The notes: generated by a model not told the origin, from the sequence alone. Counted from the stretch's first letter, positions 36,608 through 50,242 are shown. The stretch is 64,000 nt of DNA from Xenopus tropicalis (GCF_000004195.4 NC_030682.2:133506234-133570233), one strand, 5' to 3'. Program-made: numbers and translations.

Positions 36608-37709
36608 TATAGGTTATTTATTATACATAAGTTATTTATTATTATAGGTTATTTATGTATCCCTTAATATATACCTGCTATTCCATATTACTGCATTTGT
36701 TGTGTCTGAATGGAAATACTGGATGTAAAATGCTGAATGGAATTAGTAGGGCAATATGACCGGAATGCTCTGGCCTTTATATGCCTTGGCCACACATGTA
36801 GGCTTTATTTACAGGAAAATAAAAGGAACATAAATTTGACTTGGGATGTAAAAAGTACATTTCCCAGTAAGCAATATCCCTTGAATTATTGCCTTAATTT
36901 TCAGTAAGATTTAATATATACAGTTAAGTATTGTTTACTGGTTTAATCCAATTACTGGAAACCATGTGCTTGATATCCTAGCTAAGTAAGTTATGTTTCA
37001 AGGTCTTGAAATGACAATATACACGTATATAGTATAGCAAATTAATATGAAATACTCTATTGGATACACAATACTGTTGTGTTCCAATCAGAAGAATGTT
37101 TGGCTGGTCCATTTACCCATCACTGGGCCAATGGTCCATGTTTGTAATGTCGGATGTAATAAGTCTTAGAGCCAAATAATACATTCGGCATGACCGCTAC
37201 ATATGTTCTGTTCATATTTTAAAATAACATATCTCTTGCTAAGAACATATTTAATGGTTAAAACCCCCTGTTTTAGACCAGTTCTATACTGTTGACTCAT
37301 TACAAAGTAGAAAAATAAAAAAATAAAAACTCTCTGAATTTCTTGACCTATTAGAAAATAAAGTAAATACAGAGATAAGGATCTGTGGCGCCGACTAGAT
37401 TTGATTTCAGTGCACAGAATTAGATTATGTTCCATTAGGAACTTGTATTCATTTAAGAGGTTGCAATGAAGATTATTTGTGATATTACTGAATAATGTAG
37501 TTCAAAGAAGTAAAAAGTAAAGGAAAAAAAAAGATCTGGCATGAGTTGGGGGGGGGACGGGGGAATTTGGATTTCCAATTTCTGTGTCGTAAAGTATTGC
37601 ACAGTGTTAAATGATAAATATACTGGTTTAAATGGTTTTAATGTAACAGAAATATTCAAATATTAACATTTTCTCTGGGTTTTTTGGAATGTTTGGGGAA
37701 ACCTAAGTA

Positions 37710-38516
37710 CAGGTATGGGATCCCTTATCCGGAAACCCGTTATCCAGAATTACGGAAAGCCTGTCTCCCATAGACTCCATTTTAATCAAATAGTTTAGAA
37801 TTTTAAAACTGATTTCCTTTTTCTCTGTAATAATAAAACAGTACCTTGTACTTGATCCCAACTAAGATATAATTACCCCTTATTGGGGGCAGAACAGCCC
37901 TATTGGGTTTATTTAATGGTTAAATGATTCCCTTTTCTCTGTAATAATAAAACAGTACCTGTACTTGATCCCAACTAAGATATAATTACCCCTTATTGGG
38001 GGAAGAACAGCCCTATTGGGTTTATTTAATGGTTAAATGATTCCCTTTTCTCTGTAATAATAAAACAGTACCTGTACTTGATCCCAACTAAGATATAATT
38101 ACCCCTTATTGGGGGCAGAACAGTCCTATTGGGTTTATTTAATGGTTAAATGATTCCCTTTTCTCTGTATTAATAAAACAGTCCCTTTACTTGATCCCAA
38201 CTAAGATATAATTACCCCTTATTGGGGGCAGAACAGCCCTATTGGGTTTATTTAATGGTTAAATGATTCCCTTTTCTCTGTAATAATAAAACAGTACCTG
38301 TACTTGATCCCAACTAAGATATAATTACCCCTTATTGGGGGCAGAACAGCCCTATTGGGTTTATTTAATGGTTAAATGATTCCCTTTTCTCTGTAATAAT
38401 AAAACAGTACCAGTACTTGATCCCAACTAAGATATAAATAATCCTTATTGGATGCAAAACAATCCTATTGGGGTTAAATAATGTTTTATTGATTTTTTAG
38501 TAGACTTAAGTTATGG
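37710..38516 (+). mobile_element. CAGGTATGGG element with 6 units, right end replaced
   Basis: Left end CAGGTATGGGATCCCTTATC, six units including the terminal ATCCTTATTGGATGCAAAAC variant, and then TAGTAGACTTAAGTTATGG. Here the usual AGATCCAAATTAC end is lost and hAT-like sequence begins. The join lies in the shared TTATGG. Confidence 0.9.
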
Positions 38517-38929
38517 GCGAAATGTTTCGCCAGGCATGGATTTGCGGCGAATTTCCGCATTTTGCCATTGGTGGATTGTTTCTCGAAACGGATGAAAATT
38601 TGCTGCACGTCCAAAAATTGTCGCCGGCGTCAAAAAAGAATAGTCGCGGGCGTCAAAAGAATAGCTACGCGACGAAATAATAGCCGCAGGAGAAAAAGAC
38701 TAGCCGTGCGACAAAATAATAGCTGCAGGCGACTAAATAATAGCTGCGGGCGACGAAATAATAGCCGCGGGCGACAAAATAATAGCCGCGGGCTACAAAA
38801 TAATAGCTGCTGGCAACAAAATAATAGCCGCAGGCGACAAAAGAATAGCCGTGCGACAAAACAAAAGCTGCGGGCGAATTTTTCGGCGAAGCGAAACGGA
38901 ACAGATTCGCTCATCACTAAACTTGATTT
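38512..38929. mobile_element. hAT-like MITE with internal 19-21-bp array, left end lost
   Basis: Right end GATTCGCTCATCACTA is intact. The left starts at TATGGGCGAAATG, missing the first TAGTGA bases, and no 8-bp duplication is seen. The interior (about 38640-38870) is a degenerate array of AATAGCCGCGGGCGACAAAAT-like units. Open frames across it are repeat artefacts. Confidence 0.85.
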
Positions 38930-41900
38930 ATGTCGCCCCAATCTCAGCTCCAAAGAGCACAAGCAGAATAGTTTGGCCCCTACAACAATTAGTATTCTTC
39001 CACCTCTCACACAATATAGAGATTGTCTATTTTATGCCCCAACTTCACCCCAAAGCCACTAGTTGCCAGAACATTCTCTGGTGTTTTTGGAAGGACAAAA
39101 CAGACTTTTTTCTGCATTTCACTTAAAGGAGAAAGGTAAAAACTGAGTAAGCTTCATCAGAAAGGTCTATATAAATACAGCCATAAGCACTCACAGAAAT
39201 ACTGCACTGACTTCTCTGTCAAAAGATTAGTTGTGTCTGTTTTCCTCTGCCAGAGACACGCAGCTCTCTGCTCTCTACTCTCTGCTGCTTCCCCCTCCCT
39301 CAAGAATGCTAGAACTCACTCCCCCACCTTAGGAATATGGATCTGAGCCAATCAGCAGGAAGCTTCCTCATAGTCTTACTAACTGAGCATGGACACCGGT
39401 CTGGGTCTTGGTGCAGGAGTGAGGCATTATGGGAACTTTCTTTACACAGCTCAGAATTTTTTCTTCCTGTTTGGCTTCTGATCATCTGAACAGTTGAAAT
39501 ATGGGGAGATTTAAGGGCACTATTGAAAGAACTGAAGGTATGCCTGCAGCTTGAGATTAACTCTTTATTAGCCTTTCCTTCTCCTTTAAAGCCACACAGT
39601 ACATTCAACTATGCACCGCTGAGTGCACCCACCACTGTTCCTTTCCACAGTTCTCAGTGAATATTTTGTAGAAGACAGGCCAAGACATTCTCACCTACAT
39701 ATCTGGGGATTTTCTTAACTTAATATTTCTCAACTTGCTAAATTATTTTGCTCATCATTTTATCTTAAGTGCCTGTTTTTCTAAAAAAAAGATCCAATGG
39801 AAGAAGCATGTGTGATATTCCCTCATCAGGAAGGCTGAGGGGGACCTACATATCTAATATCCATTACAGGCTATAAAGGGAAAAAGAGAAAAGGATGCAC
39901 CATAGGAGTCCAGCCATGCCATTCCGCCTGCAGATCAGTTATTCTCGTCTGGCTTTGCTTTAAAGGCTGCTGAAACATTCTGGACAGGTAACAAATCTTT
40001 GGCGCTTTGCTTAGAAAGTGCAGGCTAGTCAGGGAGAGAAAGCTCTTTAAATAAAGGATAGATGGTGTGCACGTACACTTTCTCCGATATCCTCATGACG
40101 TGTGTATAGCACAAGCCCCAATTTATACTTCCAACCAGTACAAATATACATAAAGGGAGCATTGCCCCCTTTTTTCCCCCTGTAATAGTTTATCTGTCCC
40201 TTACAATGTATAAATACCTGTAATATAACACAAGAATTAAAAATGTAAGGTGTGACCTGCCACCTGGGTACATCCTTGGCTTGATCGCTACACTTTGAGT
40301 AGTTGGTGATTAACATTCTTTTTAATTACATGTGGTTATTCTAAGCTCTCTGAGGCCTTATATATTTTTTTAAACTTACACCAGAGGTCTTCAAGTCTTG
40401 GACTAAGACCTTCCTTTTTGGTCAACCATTTGGTTGGGAACTCCTTAGTTTATGGCCACATGGGACCAACCTAGTTACAGGGTTATCCTACATATTAAAT
40501 AACTATCAGACCACCTCCTCCTTCTACTGCTCTGGGCTGTCCTAGGTGGTCTACCCATAGTTTGGGAACCTAGGGCGCAACCACATGGGGGGGCACTAGG
40601 AACATTGCTCTTTCTTCTCCTTGCCCTAGTCTGGGTCCTTGTTCCCAACATCCCAAGACGTCAATCTACGGGCTTACAGTTTAATATTCTCAAATATGGG
40701 TTGTTTAGTTATGTTTATGTTGTTAGTTATGTTTATAGATAGCCTAGCCCTGTGTGCATCAGCAGTGGAGCCTCTCCCAAGCATTGCCTGCTGGCCTAAC
40801 CCTGTCTTACTACTGCCATTCTTCCACTGCCCTCTCAATAGTTATACCCTTACCATTAGCTACTAACAGGAGTGAGAGAATACTTGGGAAATTACATTGG
40901 CACTCTGACCCTTGATTGGCTGGCAGAAAGAATTGCTTAAGCCATACTTGTTATGCAACCTCTCCTAAATTGATCTATTCGCCAGTAGGAGGTAAAGTTG
41001 CCAATAAAACTCTATGGGTCCATCTTGACAACCTTAAACACCTGTTCCTTTAGGCCACTCTATCAAGTGACATCCCACTCCCACTTCATATGGAATTATA
41101 ATTTGGCCCCAACACACAGCAGGTTTTTTTTTTCTTCTGCGGTTAAAGTTGTAATTATTTGTTATTACCTTCCCTTCACCCCTGTAATGGTGCCCCAATA
41201 GCTGGAAGGCTAAGGTTGCATTACCCTGTTTTATTTAACTTGCCAATTTACTAATTTAACAGTAAGTGTTTTTCCCCTTTAAATTAGTGATTTTGCATTT
41301 GCACGACGCCCATACCCCAGCCAAGGTTTCTTGCTGATACAACTGGCTAACAGATGTGAATACTTTTCGGAGACCCTGCACTGCTGTTCGTATGCAGAAG
41401 AAAGTACATATTCAGGTCTCCTGTACCTACTGGAACTTCCGCTTATGTTAATCCATCACTTCAGAAGGCTACACATGACCCCTCATGTTTCGTTTTATTC
41501 AACTAATGTTTCTTCTCATGGATAGATCTTATGCCGACAAGACAATTTATATGGTGGAAACAATTAGGTCAGAAATCCGTTGGGTAAACTACTTTATATG
41601 CACAGCGATGCATTGTTTGATTTATAATATGAAAAAGGAACTAGAATTTAGATGAGAGAAAGGAATGTTCCTCTGTATCTGTAACCTATCAGTGTATACA
41701 CCCCAAGTTTAGCAGCCATGTGATATTATCCTTCAGGTTGTGTGGATACTTCTTGTGAACAGCTGCTGTTAAATGCTGTACATGTAACACAATTAGGTCA
41801 TTTTTTAACCTATCAGTCACACAATGTGCCATAATTCTTCCATCTAGCTTGTTGCTGATGCTTTGATTTGCCCTTAGAATATTTACTGTCCCACAAGCAG

Positions 41901-42361
41901 ACATGTTTTTTAGACATTGGTTCTAATCGTATACTCATCTGAAAAACTCCATGTACAATTTAATTACCAACGTGAGGCCCCCTGAATTCACACTAGCAAC
42001 ACTGAGGCATGGATACTACCATTTTGGGATTTCAAGAACTAAACCATATTGTGGAATAGAGATGTCCAAATCTTTAAATGTAATGGGCCAGATAGTTGGC
42101 ATACTACATGTTCCTGGCCCAGATTACGTAAATTTTATCATACAAAGCATTCTGAGGAGCCCATAGGCAGACAGGCAGCCATAGAAATACCATGATGGGC
42201 CACATCCAGCCTGTGGGCCTCCAGTTAAGAAGTAATCTCTGTGACTGCCCTTGGTTGTTATTTGTAACTAGAACTACACAATACAATGGGTTTCCAGCAC
42301 ACTTGTGGGAAGTTTATCAGAGGGGTGCACTCAGCATCATATGTTCACCCCCACATACCTT

Positions 42362-42552
42362 CAGACTTCAATACATCGAAATTGAAGCACTTCCATTCCA
42401 TATTCATAAAACCGCCTTTATTTTACATATGGCACAGAAACAGCAATGTTTCGGACCTCCTGGTCCTTTCTCAAGTTAACAAAGAATCTTTGTTAAAGGC
42501 AGTTTTATGAATATGAAATCGGAGTGCTTCAATTTCGATATATTGAAACTTG
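42362..42552. mobile_element. Fold-back element with about 58-bp arms
   Basis: About 42362-42420 and 42493-42552 are inverted copies (TTCAATACATCGAAATTGAA against TTCAATTTCGATATATTGAA). The loop holds GCAATGTTTCGGACCTCCTG. Architecture resembles 23184-23412, though the sequences differ. Confidence 0.7.
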
Positions 42553-42924
42553 AACTGCACAAATATTGCATCTTGTTCTGTTCTTGATCTCTTGTTTATA
42601 GACGTTCGTCTATGTTCGTCTATGATCTTCCCCTTCAGCTACGGGTTCGGGGCCTCAAGCACCCGGACCACTCTTGGACTTTGGTGAGTGATCTTATTTA
42701 AGTCTGATTTCCTTAAATGCTTCGGGAGTTGAGATTCACTTGAGAGAGGTTTGGGGTTTATACACCCGAGCCTTAATAGTTTACTGGGTACGATCCTTAA
42801 TAATATTATCCCAAATAGAAGCTTTTCTAGTTCACTTTATTGTTGGTTACTTCATTTATATTAACTAATCAAATTTGGAGTTTTTGGGGTATATTTAGTT
42901 GATCTCTTGTTAAACCTAATGGCT

Positions 42925-43515
42925 GAAGGTGTCCATACTCGGGTCTTTCAGATCGATTTGGGCTGTGTATGGGCACCCCCGAAGGGCCTACCCAACTGAC
43001 ATCTGAAAATTGGCCAGATCTTGATTGGGCAGGTTTGATTTTCCCATCAGGTCAGAGACTGCCTCAGCTCATTGATTCAGTCCATGGTCTGACAGCGCCT
43101 ATGCCCACCTCTCAAATTTAATAATTTGGCCCTATTGATTTAGCCCAATATCACACACCTTAGGTGGGCATATCGGGAGAGGATCCGCTGGGTTGTTGGT
43201 GAGATTACACCAACAAAACACACTTATTTAAGTAGCTATTTCAGTCATATTTTATTGGACTGGCCAACACGATCTATATGACTTGTTGGACAAGACATTT
43301 CCAAGCTATAAACATCCGGTTACAACTCAATATGAGCACAATGAAGGTTGAGACACCATCACACTGCAAGGGTTGCATACTACCTCTGCTTCCAACTAGA
43401 TCTGTGGCCCAAGGGCTGAATGATTATCAGTACACTTTAGCATCCAAGCACAGACTAACTGAACAAAATATGACTGTTTGGCCCCGGGGCCTAATGATCA
43501 GATTGCAGAAGGATC
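42925..43515. mobile_element. Possible diverged Harbinger-like MITE region
   Basis: Words such as GTGTCCATACTCGGGT, TGTGTATGGGCACCC, CCCAATATCACACACC and TTTGGCCCCGGGGCCTAATG recall the AGGTCCCCATACACGGGC family. The ends are not clear and the limits are approximate. Confidence 0.4.
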
Positions 43516-44464
43516 AACCCAGCTTTAGAGAGAGAGACATTTGAGAAACCTTGCCAGGATAGATTATAATCACATAATTTCAACATAACTCAGCATGTTT
43601 TTTTTTTTCAATGTTAAACACAATAATTAGTCAATTTGTTCCTTGCCATCAAACTAGTTAGAGAGGTTAAATGCTTAAAATGCTGTCAGTTACGCTTCAG
43701 TTTAATTTGGATACTTTAGGGAAACTGCACACTGATCTTTTTGCCACATGTCTGGTGTTTGAAACCCAAAAGGTCCTACAAGGTCACAACCTTTTCTTGA
43801 ACTTCTCAAGCCAAGTTCTCAGTATATTTGACACACTATGAAGTATTGGGCACATTAGATTACAACCTCTTCAAATTTGCAACAGGATATGTTCTTGCCC
43901 AAATGACATCCAGCAGAGACCAACCTCATGGGACTCCAGAAAATGACTGGCCTTATGTTTCCAATAGCACACAATCCTGACAGAGTATCGCACAGAAAAC
44001 AACATCTGCAACACTATACTCAAAACTGCAAAATGTTGACAAATTAACCTTTCTGAACTGACCAGTCTGAGCATGTTAGAATAGCAATTAGAGATCTCAC
44101 GATTGGGAATTTTTATTTCTCCGTTGCACCTGGAATCCATGATTAAAGGTTCCTTCCTTTGCCCGTTTCACGTTGTTTAAAGTGATACTGAGAAAAATAT
44201 CACCAATATACAATTTACATTCAATATACTACATGGTTTATCAATAATTATACATAAACAGAGTTTGTTACGTTTGTAACACGTTTAAATGTTGCTTTAT
44301 GGAAACACACAAAAAGACAGGGATCTTGGGCATATTTGCACAAGTGTTTGTGTTTATAGAAGATGGGACTGGGTATAATAGTCATGCACAAAAGTCATAT
44401 GTCATTTTGTTATCAAAATAAAATATTTGCTATATCTGCCTCATGAACACAATATTTGCAAATA

Positions 44465-45015
44465 CAGGTATGGGACCTGTTATCCAGAATGCTCGGGAAT
44501 TGGGTTTTCCGGATAAGGGAACTATCCATAATTTGGATCTCCATAACTTAAGTCTGCTAAAAATCATTTAAATATTGAATAAACCCAATAAGATTGTTTT
44601 GCCTCCAATAAGGGGTAATTATATCTTAGTTGGGATCAAGTACAGGTACTGTTTTATTATTACAGAGAAAAGGGAATCATTTAACCATTAAATAAACCCA
44701 ATAGGGCTGTTCTGCCCCCAATAAGGGGTAATTATATCTTAGTTGGGATCAAGTACAGGTACTGTTTTATTATTACAGAGAAAAGGGAATCATTTAACCA
44801 TGAAATAAACCCAATAGGGCTGTTCTGCCCCAATAAGGGGTAATTATATCTTAGTTGGGATCAAGTACAGGTACTGTTTTATTATTACAGAGAAAAGGGA
44901 ATCATTTTTTTAAAAATTGGAATTATTTGCTTATAATGGAGTCTATGAGAGATGGCCTTTCCGTAATTTGGAATTTTCTGGATAACGGGTTTCCGGATAG
45001 GGAATCCCATACCTG
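44465..45015 (-). mobile_element. CAGGTATGGG element with 3 units, minus orientation
   Basis: Both ends present (CAGGTATGGGACCTGTTATC and GGGAATCCCATACCTG). Three units, read on the minus strand, with the variant terminal unit (TTTTGCCTCCAATAAG in plus orientation) at the correct end. Confidence 0.92.
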
Positions 45016-45546
45016 TACTGTCCAACTCTAAGGAGAGAGAAAACCACTTAATGTTTTAGCCTTCGAGATTGGATAACACAACCATCACCTTTCTAAAGAA
45101 CGTTGGGAATTATTTCTTCATTTTAGTCTTTTAATGTTTGATATTTTCACCTTGAGCTTAAGGCACACAGGGTGTTTTGGGCATGACAATCTCTCGTGGC
45201 AACCAAAATGCCTTAAATCACAGATTAAAGCTTCCTATAACAAAGCATGTGTAGAGTCCTGCCTATTACAGGACTAGTTGGAGACAGGCAGATAGGTCAT
45301 TGCATGCAATTTGAAATCCACAGTTCTCTGTCAGATCACTGAAGTTATCACGTATCCCAAGTGCCATAGTCCACGGCCCTTCCATACAAGCAGATTTATG
45401 TAGTCTGAAGGTATCTAATTATATACAAACCAAGGAAAATATATGAAACACTGAAAACACTTAAAGCTAGACACATACAGGTCAAATTTTGGCATATCCA
45501 ATCAGCTGGCACAAGGGGCAATTTTTTAGTATTTACCCTCAACTTA

Positions 45547-45918
45547 AGGTCCCCATACACAGGCAGATCTGCTCACTTGGCGATGTCGCCAAGCCAGCGG
45601 ATCTTCTCCCGATATCCCCCACCCACAGGTGGGTGATATCGGGAGAATACAGGGTAATACGATCGTTTGGCCTTGGGGCCAAACGATCAAATTATAATGA
45701 CGGCATAGGCAAACTCGGTCCAGGGACCACATCAACGAGCCAATGCGGCCCCCGATCCGACTAGATTTTCTAACCGTCCTAATCGAGATCTGGCCGATTT
45801 CAGGCCAGATACTGGTCGGGCAGGCCCGTCGGTAGTGCCCATACATGGGCCGATTAGCTGCCGAATCGGTCTAAGGGGCCGATATCGGCAGCTAGAATCG
45901 GCCCGTGTATGGGGACCT
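45547..45918. mobile_element. PIF/Harbinger-like MITE
   Basis: Ends AGGTCCCCATACACAGGC and GCCCGTGTATGGGGACCT with TTA on both sides (45544-45546 and 45919-45921). The interior shares CGATATCCCCCACCC, GGGGCCAAACGATC and GGGGCCGATATCGGC words with the 32.6- and 50.2-kb copies. Confidence 0.92.
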
Positions 45919-47551
45919 TTAAGGGTCAGTTTACTTTGATTCAACTAATAATTATACAATTTCGCAGGTTCCAACTAGGCTGATAAACCTGTGAAACATG
46001 GACGAGACTTGTCAGTTTAGTTGTTTTGTTAATTTAATTTGGATAACACTGGGACACTTGAAATTTATCAACTGATTCAATTGTTCAGGAACCCGCATAA
46101 GGTCCAATTAACTTTTTTGGTTATGAATGACCAAACTATGTGTATTTGTGGTACCAACATACCACTGCTACTTTTTGATTCTATAAAGGGGGTCTGTTTG
46201 TAGACTAATTTAGTCCCTTGTGTACCAGGATTTCAATCATCTATGCAAGTAAATCTATATCTAAATCTAAAGTCTATAAAAGTAATTTCAACTTCCACAA
46301 AATTTCCCCCATAACACAAAATAGTAGTATTCCCTGTTTGCATTCGCCAATAAAATGTATTTTGATGGCAGTATATATCTATAAGGATTTAGCACATTCT
46401 TCAGCACAAATATGGAAAAGATCACAGGCATCACTTTATATGAGAGTTGAAAATAATATTTCAAAATTGCTGAAACAATAGAATATGATAGGAAATGTAT
46501 TTCCTAGCTTTCATTTTGGAAGTAAAGCCCTTGAAAAAAAAACCCATCCAGGCTTGTGTTTTAATAATTTATGACTTCAGACTCCAGATAGATGAACTTC
46601 CAGACCAATTTAAAGAGCTTTTACTCTTGGGATATCTTGTATTTATGCCTCAGATTGCGAGCTTGTTTGGTCAGCTGTATGTAGGCTGCTAGGCCCATTA
46701 TAGGACATACTATATTTCTTTATTTTATGATGCTACTGGTTCTGTTGTCAGAAATTGGATGTGAAGGGCTAGCACTGATGGCTTTCTGCAACATTCCAGT
46801 AATGGTTTTAACTTTTGAAAGTGGAAGGCTGGCTTCCAGGCTTTATACTTCCCAGCCATGGCTGGAAATTGTGGCACCCTGCCAAAGAACTTTTTATGAG
46901 AAAAGGTAGAGATGTTTGGATTCTGATTGGAGAAACTTGTTATGGAGAAAAAGTCAGTGGCCCTTGTTTAACAAGAGGGCCTTCTCTTATGTACCAGATA
47001 ATGGCCCTATATAAACCAGAGTAAAATACTTATGGTATCGTAAAATAGGGAATAAAGCCATTTGAATTTTTAGTTTCATTAGCAGTTGTGGAAAACTGTG
47101 TTTTTGTGCCTGTTCTTCCGTGGTACCTTTTGTATGGAAGCAGTGGAGAGACCCAAAATTAAAATTTGAGGTGTATTTGAACAGGGGATGAAGATGTACA
47201 TGCAGTATGTTTGAAAACTATACCAGTCTCACTTCAGTTAATGGTTAGCTAAGTAAAATTTCTTGAGGAACCGATGGGTTCAGACGAAATTGTATCCCAA
47301 TTCTAGTCATTTTCACGTGCTTTTTATTTTATCTAAGCAAGAAATACCAAAACTACAGTGTATATGTTCTCCGCATTTCTCTTTTCTCTGATTTATGCTA
47401 TGATATTACTGTACTGTTGGAACCGCAAGATTAATAAAAAAAATTATAGAAAAATTCTAAAGAAAGAAAATGATACCAATCTCTTGGAATAAAAGTGCAT
47501 GGCAGCTGCAGGTAAGCCATATAAATCCCTGTATAGGGATACACTGCAAAG

Positions 47552-47905
47552 TAGCGATGAGCAAATGTGTCCCATTTCCCTCGCCATAAAATTCGCGAAA
47601 CAGCAAGAAAATTTGCGAAACGGCAAAAAATTTGCAAAATGCATTTGTCACCTATGTCGTTTTTGTCACCCGCTTCTTTTTTTGTCGCCCGCATTTTTTT
47701 GACGGGACTGCGCTGAATTTTGGCGCGCCCTTAATTTGATGCTACCTCACCTTTTTTTGCTGTGACTGCGCCCGGTTTGTCGCGCGACAAAAAAACAATT
47801 CCATGCGACAAATTTTTCCGAATGTTTCGCAAAACAATTCGCCAATGGTGACATGCAGAAATTTGCTGCAAATCCATGCCTGCCGAAAAAAATCGCTCAT
47901 CACTA
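47552..47905. mobile_element. hAT-like MITE (TAGTGATGRGCGAA ends)
   Basis: Ends TAGCGATGAGCAAATG and AATCGCTCATCACTA with an exact 8-bp duplication CTGCAAAG (47544-47551 and 47906-47913). The interior has GTCACCCGC/GTCGCCCGC words but no regular array. Confidence 0.92.
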
Positions 47906-48023
47906 CTGCAAAGTATAACCAGGCTGGAAGGCAGATCATGCAGGGAGCACTACTGAAATATCAACAGTTTGATTACATCTCAACTGCAGTGGATTAAATG
48001 CTGTGTATTCCTGCATCCACAAC

Positions 48024-48590
48024 TAGTGATGGGCGAAATGTTTCGCCAGGCATGGATTCACGGCGAATTTCCGCGTTTCGCCATTGGCGGATTGTTTTGC
48101 GAAACGGATGAAAAAATTTGCCGCGGAAAAATTTGCCGCATGTCCAAAAATTGTCAAAAGAATAGGCGCGCGACAAAATAATAGCCGCACGACGAAATAA
48201 TAGCCGCGGGCGACGAAATAATAGCCGCGGGCAACGAAATAATAGCCGCGGGCGACGAAACAATAGCCGCGCGACAAAGTAATAGCCGCAGGCGACGAAA
48301 CAATAGCCGCGCGACAAAGTAATAGCCGCAGACGACGAAACAATAGCCGCGGGCGACGAAATAATAGCCACGTGCGACGAAACAATAGCCGCGGGTGACA
48401 AAACAATAGCCGCGCGACAAAATAATAGCTGCGGGCGACGAAACAATTGCCGCGCGACAAAATAATAGCCGCACGACAAAATAATAGCCGCGGGCGACAA
48501 ATTTTTTCGCACAACATTTTCGCCGTTTCGCGGATCTTTTTAAAGATTTGCGAATTTTTCAGCGAAACGGAACAGATTCGCTCATCACTA
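48024..48590. mobile_element. hAT-like MITE with a 19-21-bp internal array
   Basis: Ends TAGTGATGGGCGAAATG and GATTCGCTCATCACTA with an exact 8-bp duplication TCCACAAC (48016-48023 and 48591-48598). The interior 48170-48500 holds about 16 units of AATAGCCGCGGGCGACGAAAT, some shortened to 19 bases. The long minus-strand open frame (48023-48646, 207 codons) crosses the ends of the element and repeats one short peptide, so it is not a gene. Confidence 0.93.
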
Positions 48591-49311
48591 TCCACAACAC
48601 TAAAGTAGAAAAGGCCAATCTGCTTCACAAACACTTGAATACTCATAACGCTGAGGTTATAGGTTTCTAAGACCTCAAAACAGCTGTTTTGTTTCAGAAG
48701 CTACAATTATATGCAATTTCCAGTCTAAACTAGCAGGCGTAACGATAGCCTCTCCTTTTAATATTATTTACCGGTTTTTCATGTTTCATATTACTTATTT
48801 AGATTTGTTTTATTTCTTTGGTTTCAATTGTTTGTTTAGAATATAGTGAGTAAGTTCCACCTTTTTTGTGTAATATGTGTCTGACTTAGTTTGTAGCTTT
48901 ATATTTCCCTATAGAGCACTGTAGCAAGCCTAAACCTAAGACAATTAATGCCTCTGTACTTGCTTGACCGCTGCTTAGTGAAATAATAAGAATATGTCAG
49001 GAAATGCACATTGTTTCACAACATCAAAGTGTAAGAGGAGCACAACCTGGTGTGTGGCACTACAATTCACATTTAAAGAGGTTCCTCAGCCTCTTTAAAA
49101 CTAAACTCAAATCCAACCTCTTGATTTAGTTTTGGCAAGTTTGGGCCAATGCCCTTAAATGTATTCTGTCATGAGTTTATGGTGTCATTTTTATTTCTAA
49201 ATGACACTTTTTACATAGCAACAAAAATTGACTATTAAACATTTCATTCTTGAACCAACAAATTTATTTTTTTATTTGTAATATTGGTGTGTAGGCGCCA
49301 ACTTTCAGAAG

Positions 49312-49790
49312 GAGCCAGCGCTACACATTAGAACTGCTTTCAGCGAAACTATTGTTTCTCCTACTCCCATGTAACTGGATGAGTCCCAAGCCGGACTTGG
49401 ATTTCTTACTATTGAGTGCTATTCTGATACCTACTGGGAGCTGCTATCTTGCTCCCTTCCCATTGTTTTGCTGATCGGCTGCTGGGAGGGGGGGGGATAT
49501 CACTCCAACTTGCAGCGCAGCAGTAAAGTGTGCCTGAGTCTGAGCTTTCAGAAGGAGCCAGCGCTACACATTGGAACTGCTTTCAGCTAACCTATTGTTT
49601 CTCCTACTCCCATGTAACTGGAGGAGTCCCAAGCCGGACTTGGATTTCTTACTATTAAGTGCTATTCTGATACCTACTGGGAGCTGCTATCTTGCTCCCT
49701 TCCCATTGTTCTCCTGATCGGCTGCTGGGAGGGATGGGGGGTAGGGGATATCATTCCAACTTGCAGTGCAGCAGTAAAGTGTGACTGAAG
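49312..49790 (+). repeat. Two-copy tandem duplication, 233-bp period
   Basis: CTTTCAGAAGGAGCCAGCGC starts at 49312 and again at 49545. The copies share blocks such as CCCATGTAACTGGA, GCCGGACTTGGATTTCTTAC and GATCGGCTGCTGGGAGGG. The second copy has a few extra G-rich bases. Confidence 0.9.
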
Positions 49791-50242
49791 TTTATCAGAG
49801 CACATCTCCCCCTCCGCTTACCTCCAGGGTCTCTCCATAGCTAGGTTAATTAGGACATAGCATGTTATATTTATTGGCAATTTTACATGTCGTTTGGATA
49901 CCACAGAAAAAGTAAAGCTTGGTTGGAGAAATGCCAGGACTAAAGCTGTTACCCATACCTAGTTTACAATCAGTTTATCGAATTCCCTAACAAGAGATCA
50001 AAGCTCAAACCTCAGAGCTCAGACCACAACAGATTTACACAGTGACATCATGGAACAACTGGGACTCTGTGACAGGTCACAAATCAGGGCCGGCCATGTA
50101 GAAGAGATGGATCACTGTACATTAGATGCTGCTTTTCATATTGTTGAAGAGCATGATCTGCACTACTTTGCTTGGAGTGCCATTTACCCTAAACTACAGG
50201 ACTGGATAAAATACAATGGAAGGAACACAATTACACAAGTAA

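Noticed and set aside
38562..39062. 166-codon open frame rich in Asn-Ser-Arg repeats
   Set aside because: The same kind of array artefact in the 38.5-kb hAT-like MITE. It resembles no protein family and runs past the transposon end.
48023..48646. 207-codon minus-strand open frame with a repetitive Arg/Leu/Ala/Cys-rich product
   Set aside because: It is a read-through of the 19-21-bp array of a hAT-like MITE (21 bases is seven codons, so stops are avoided). It crosses both element ends and the target duplication.
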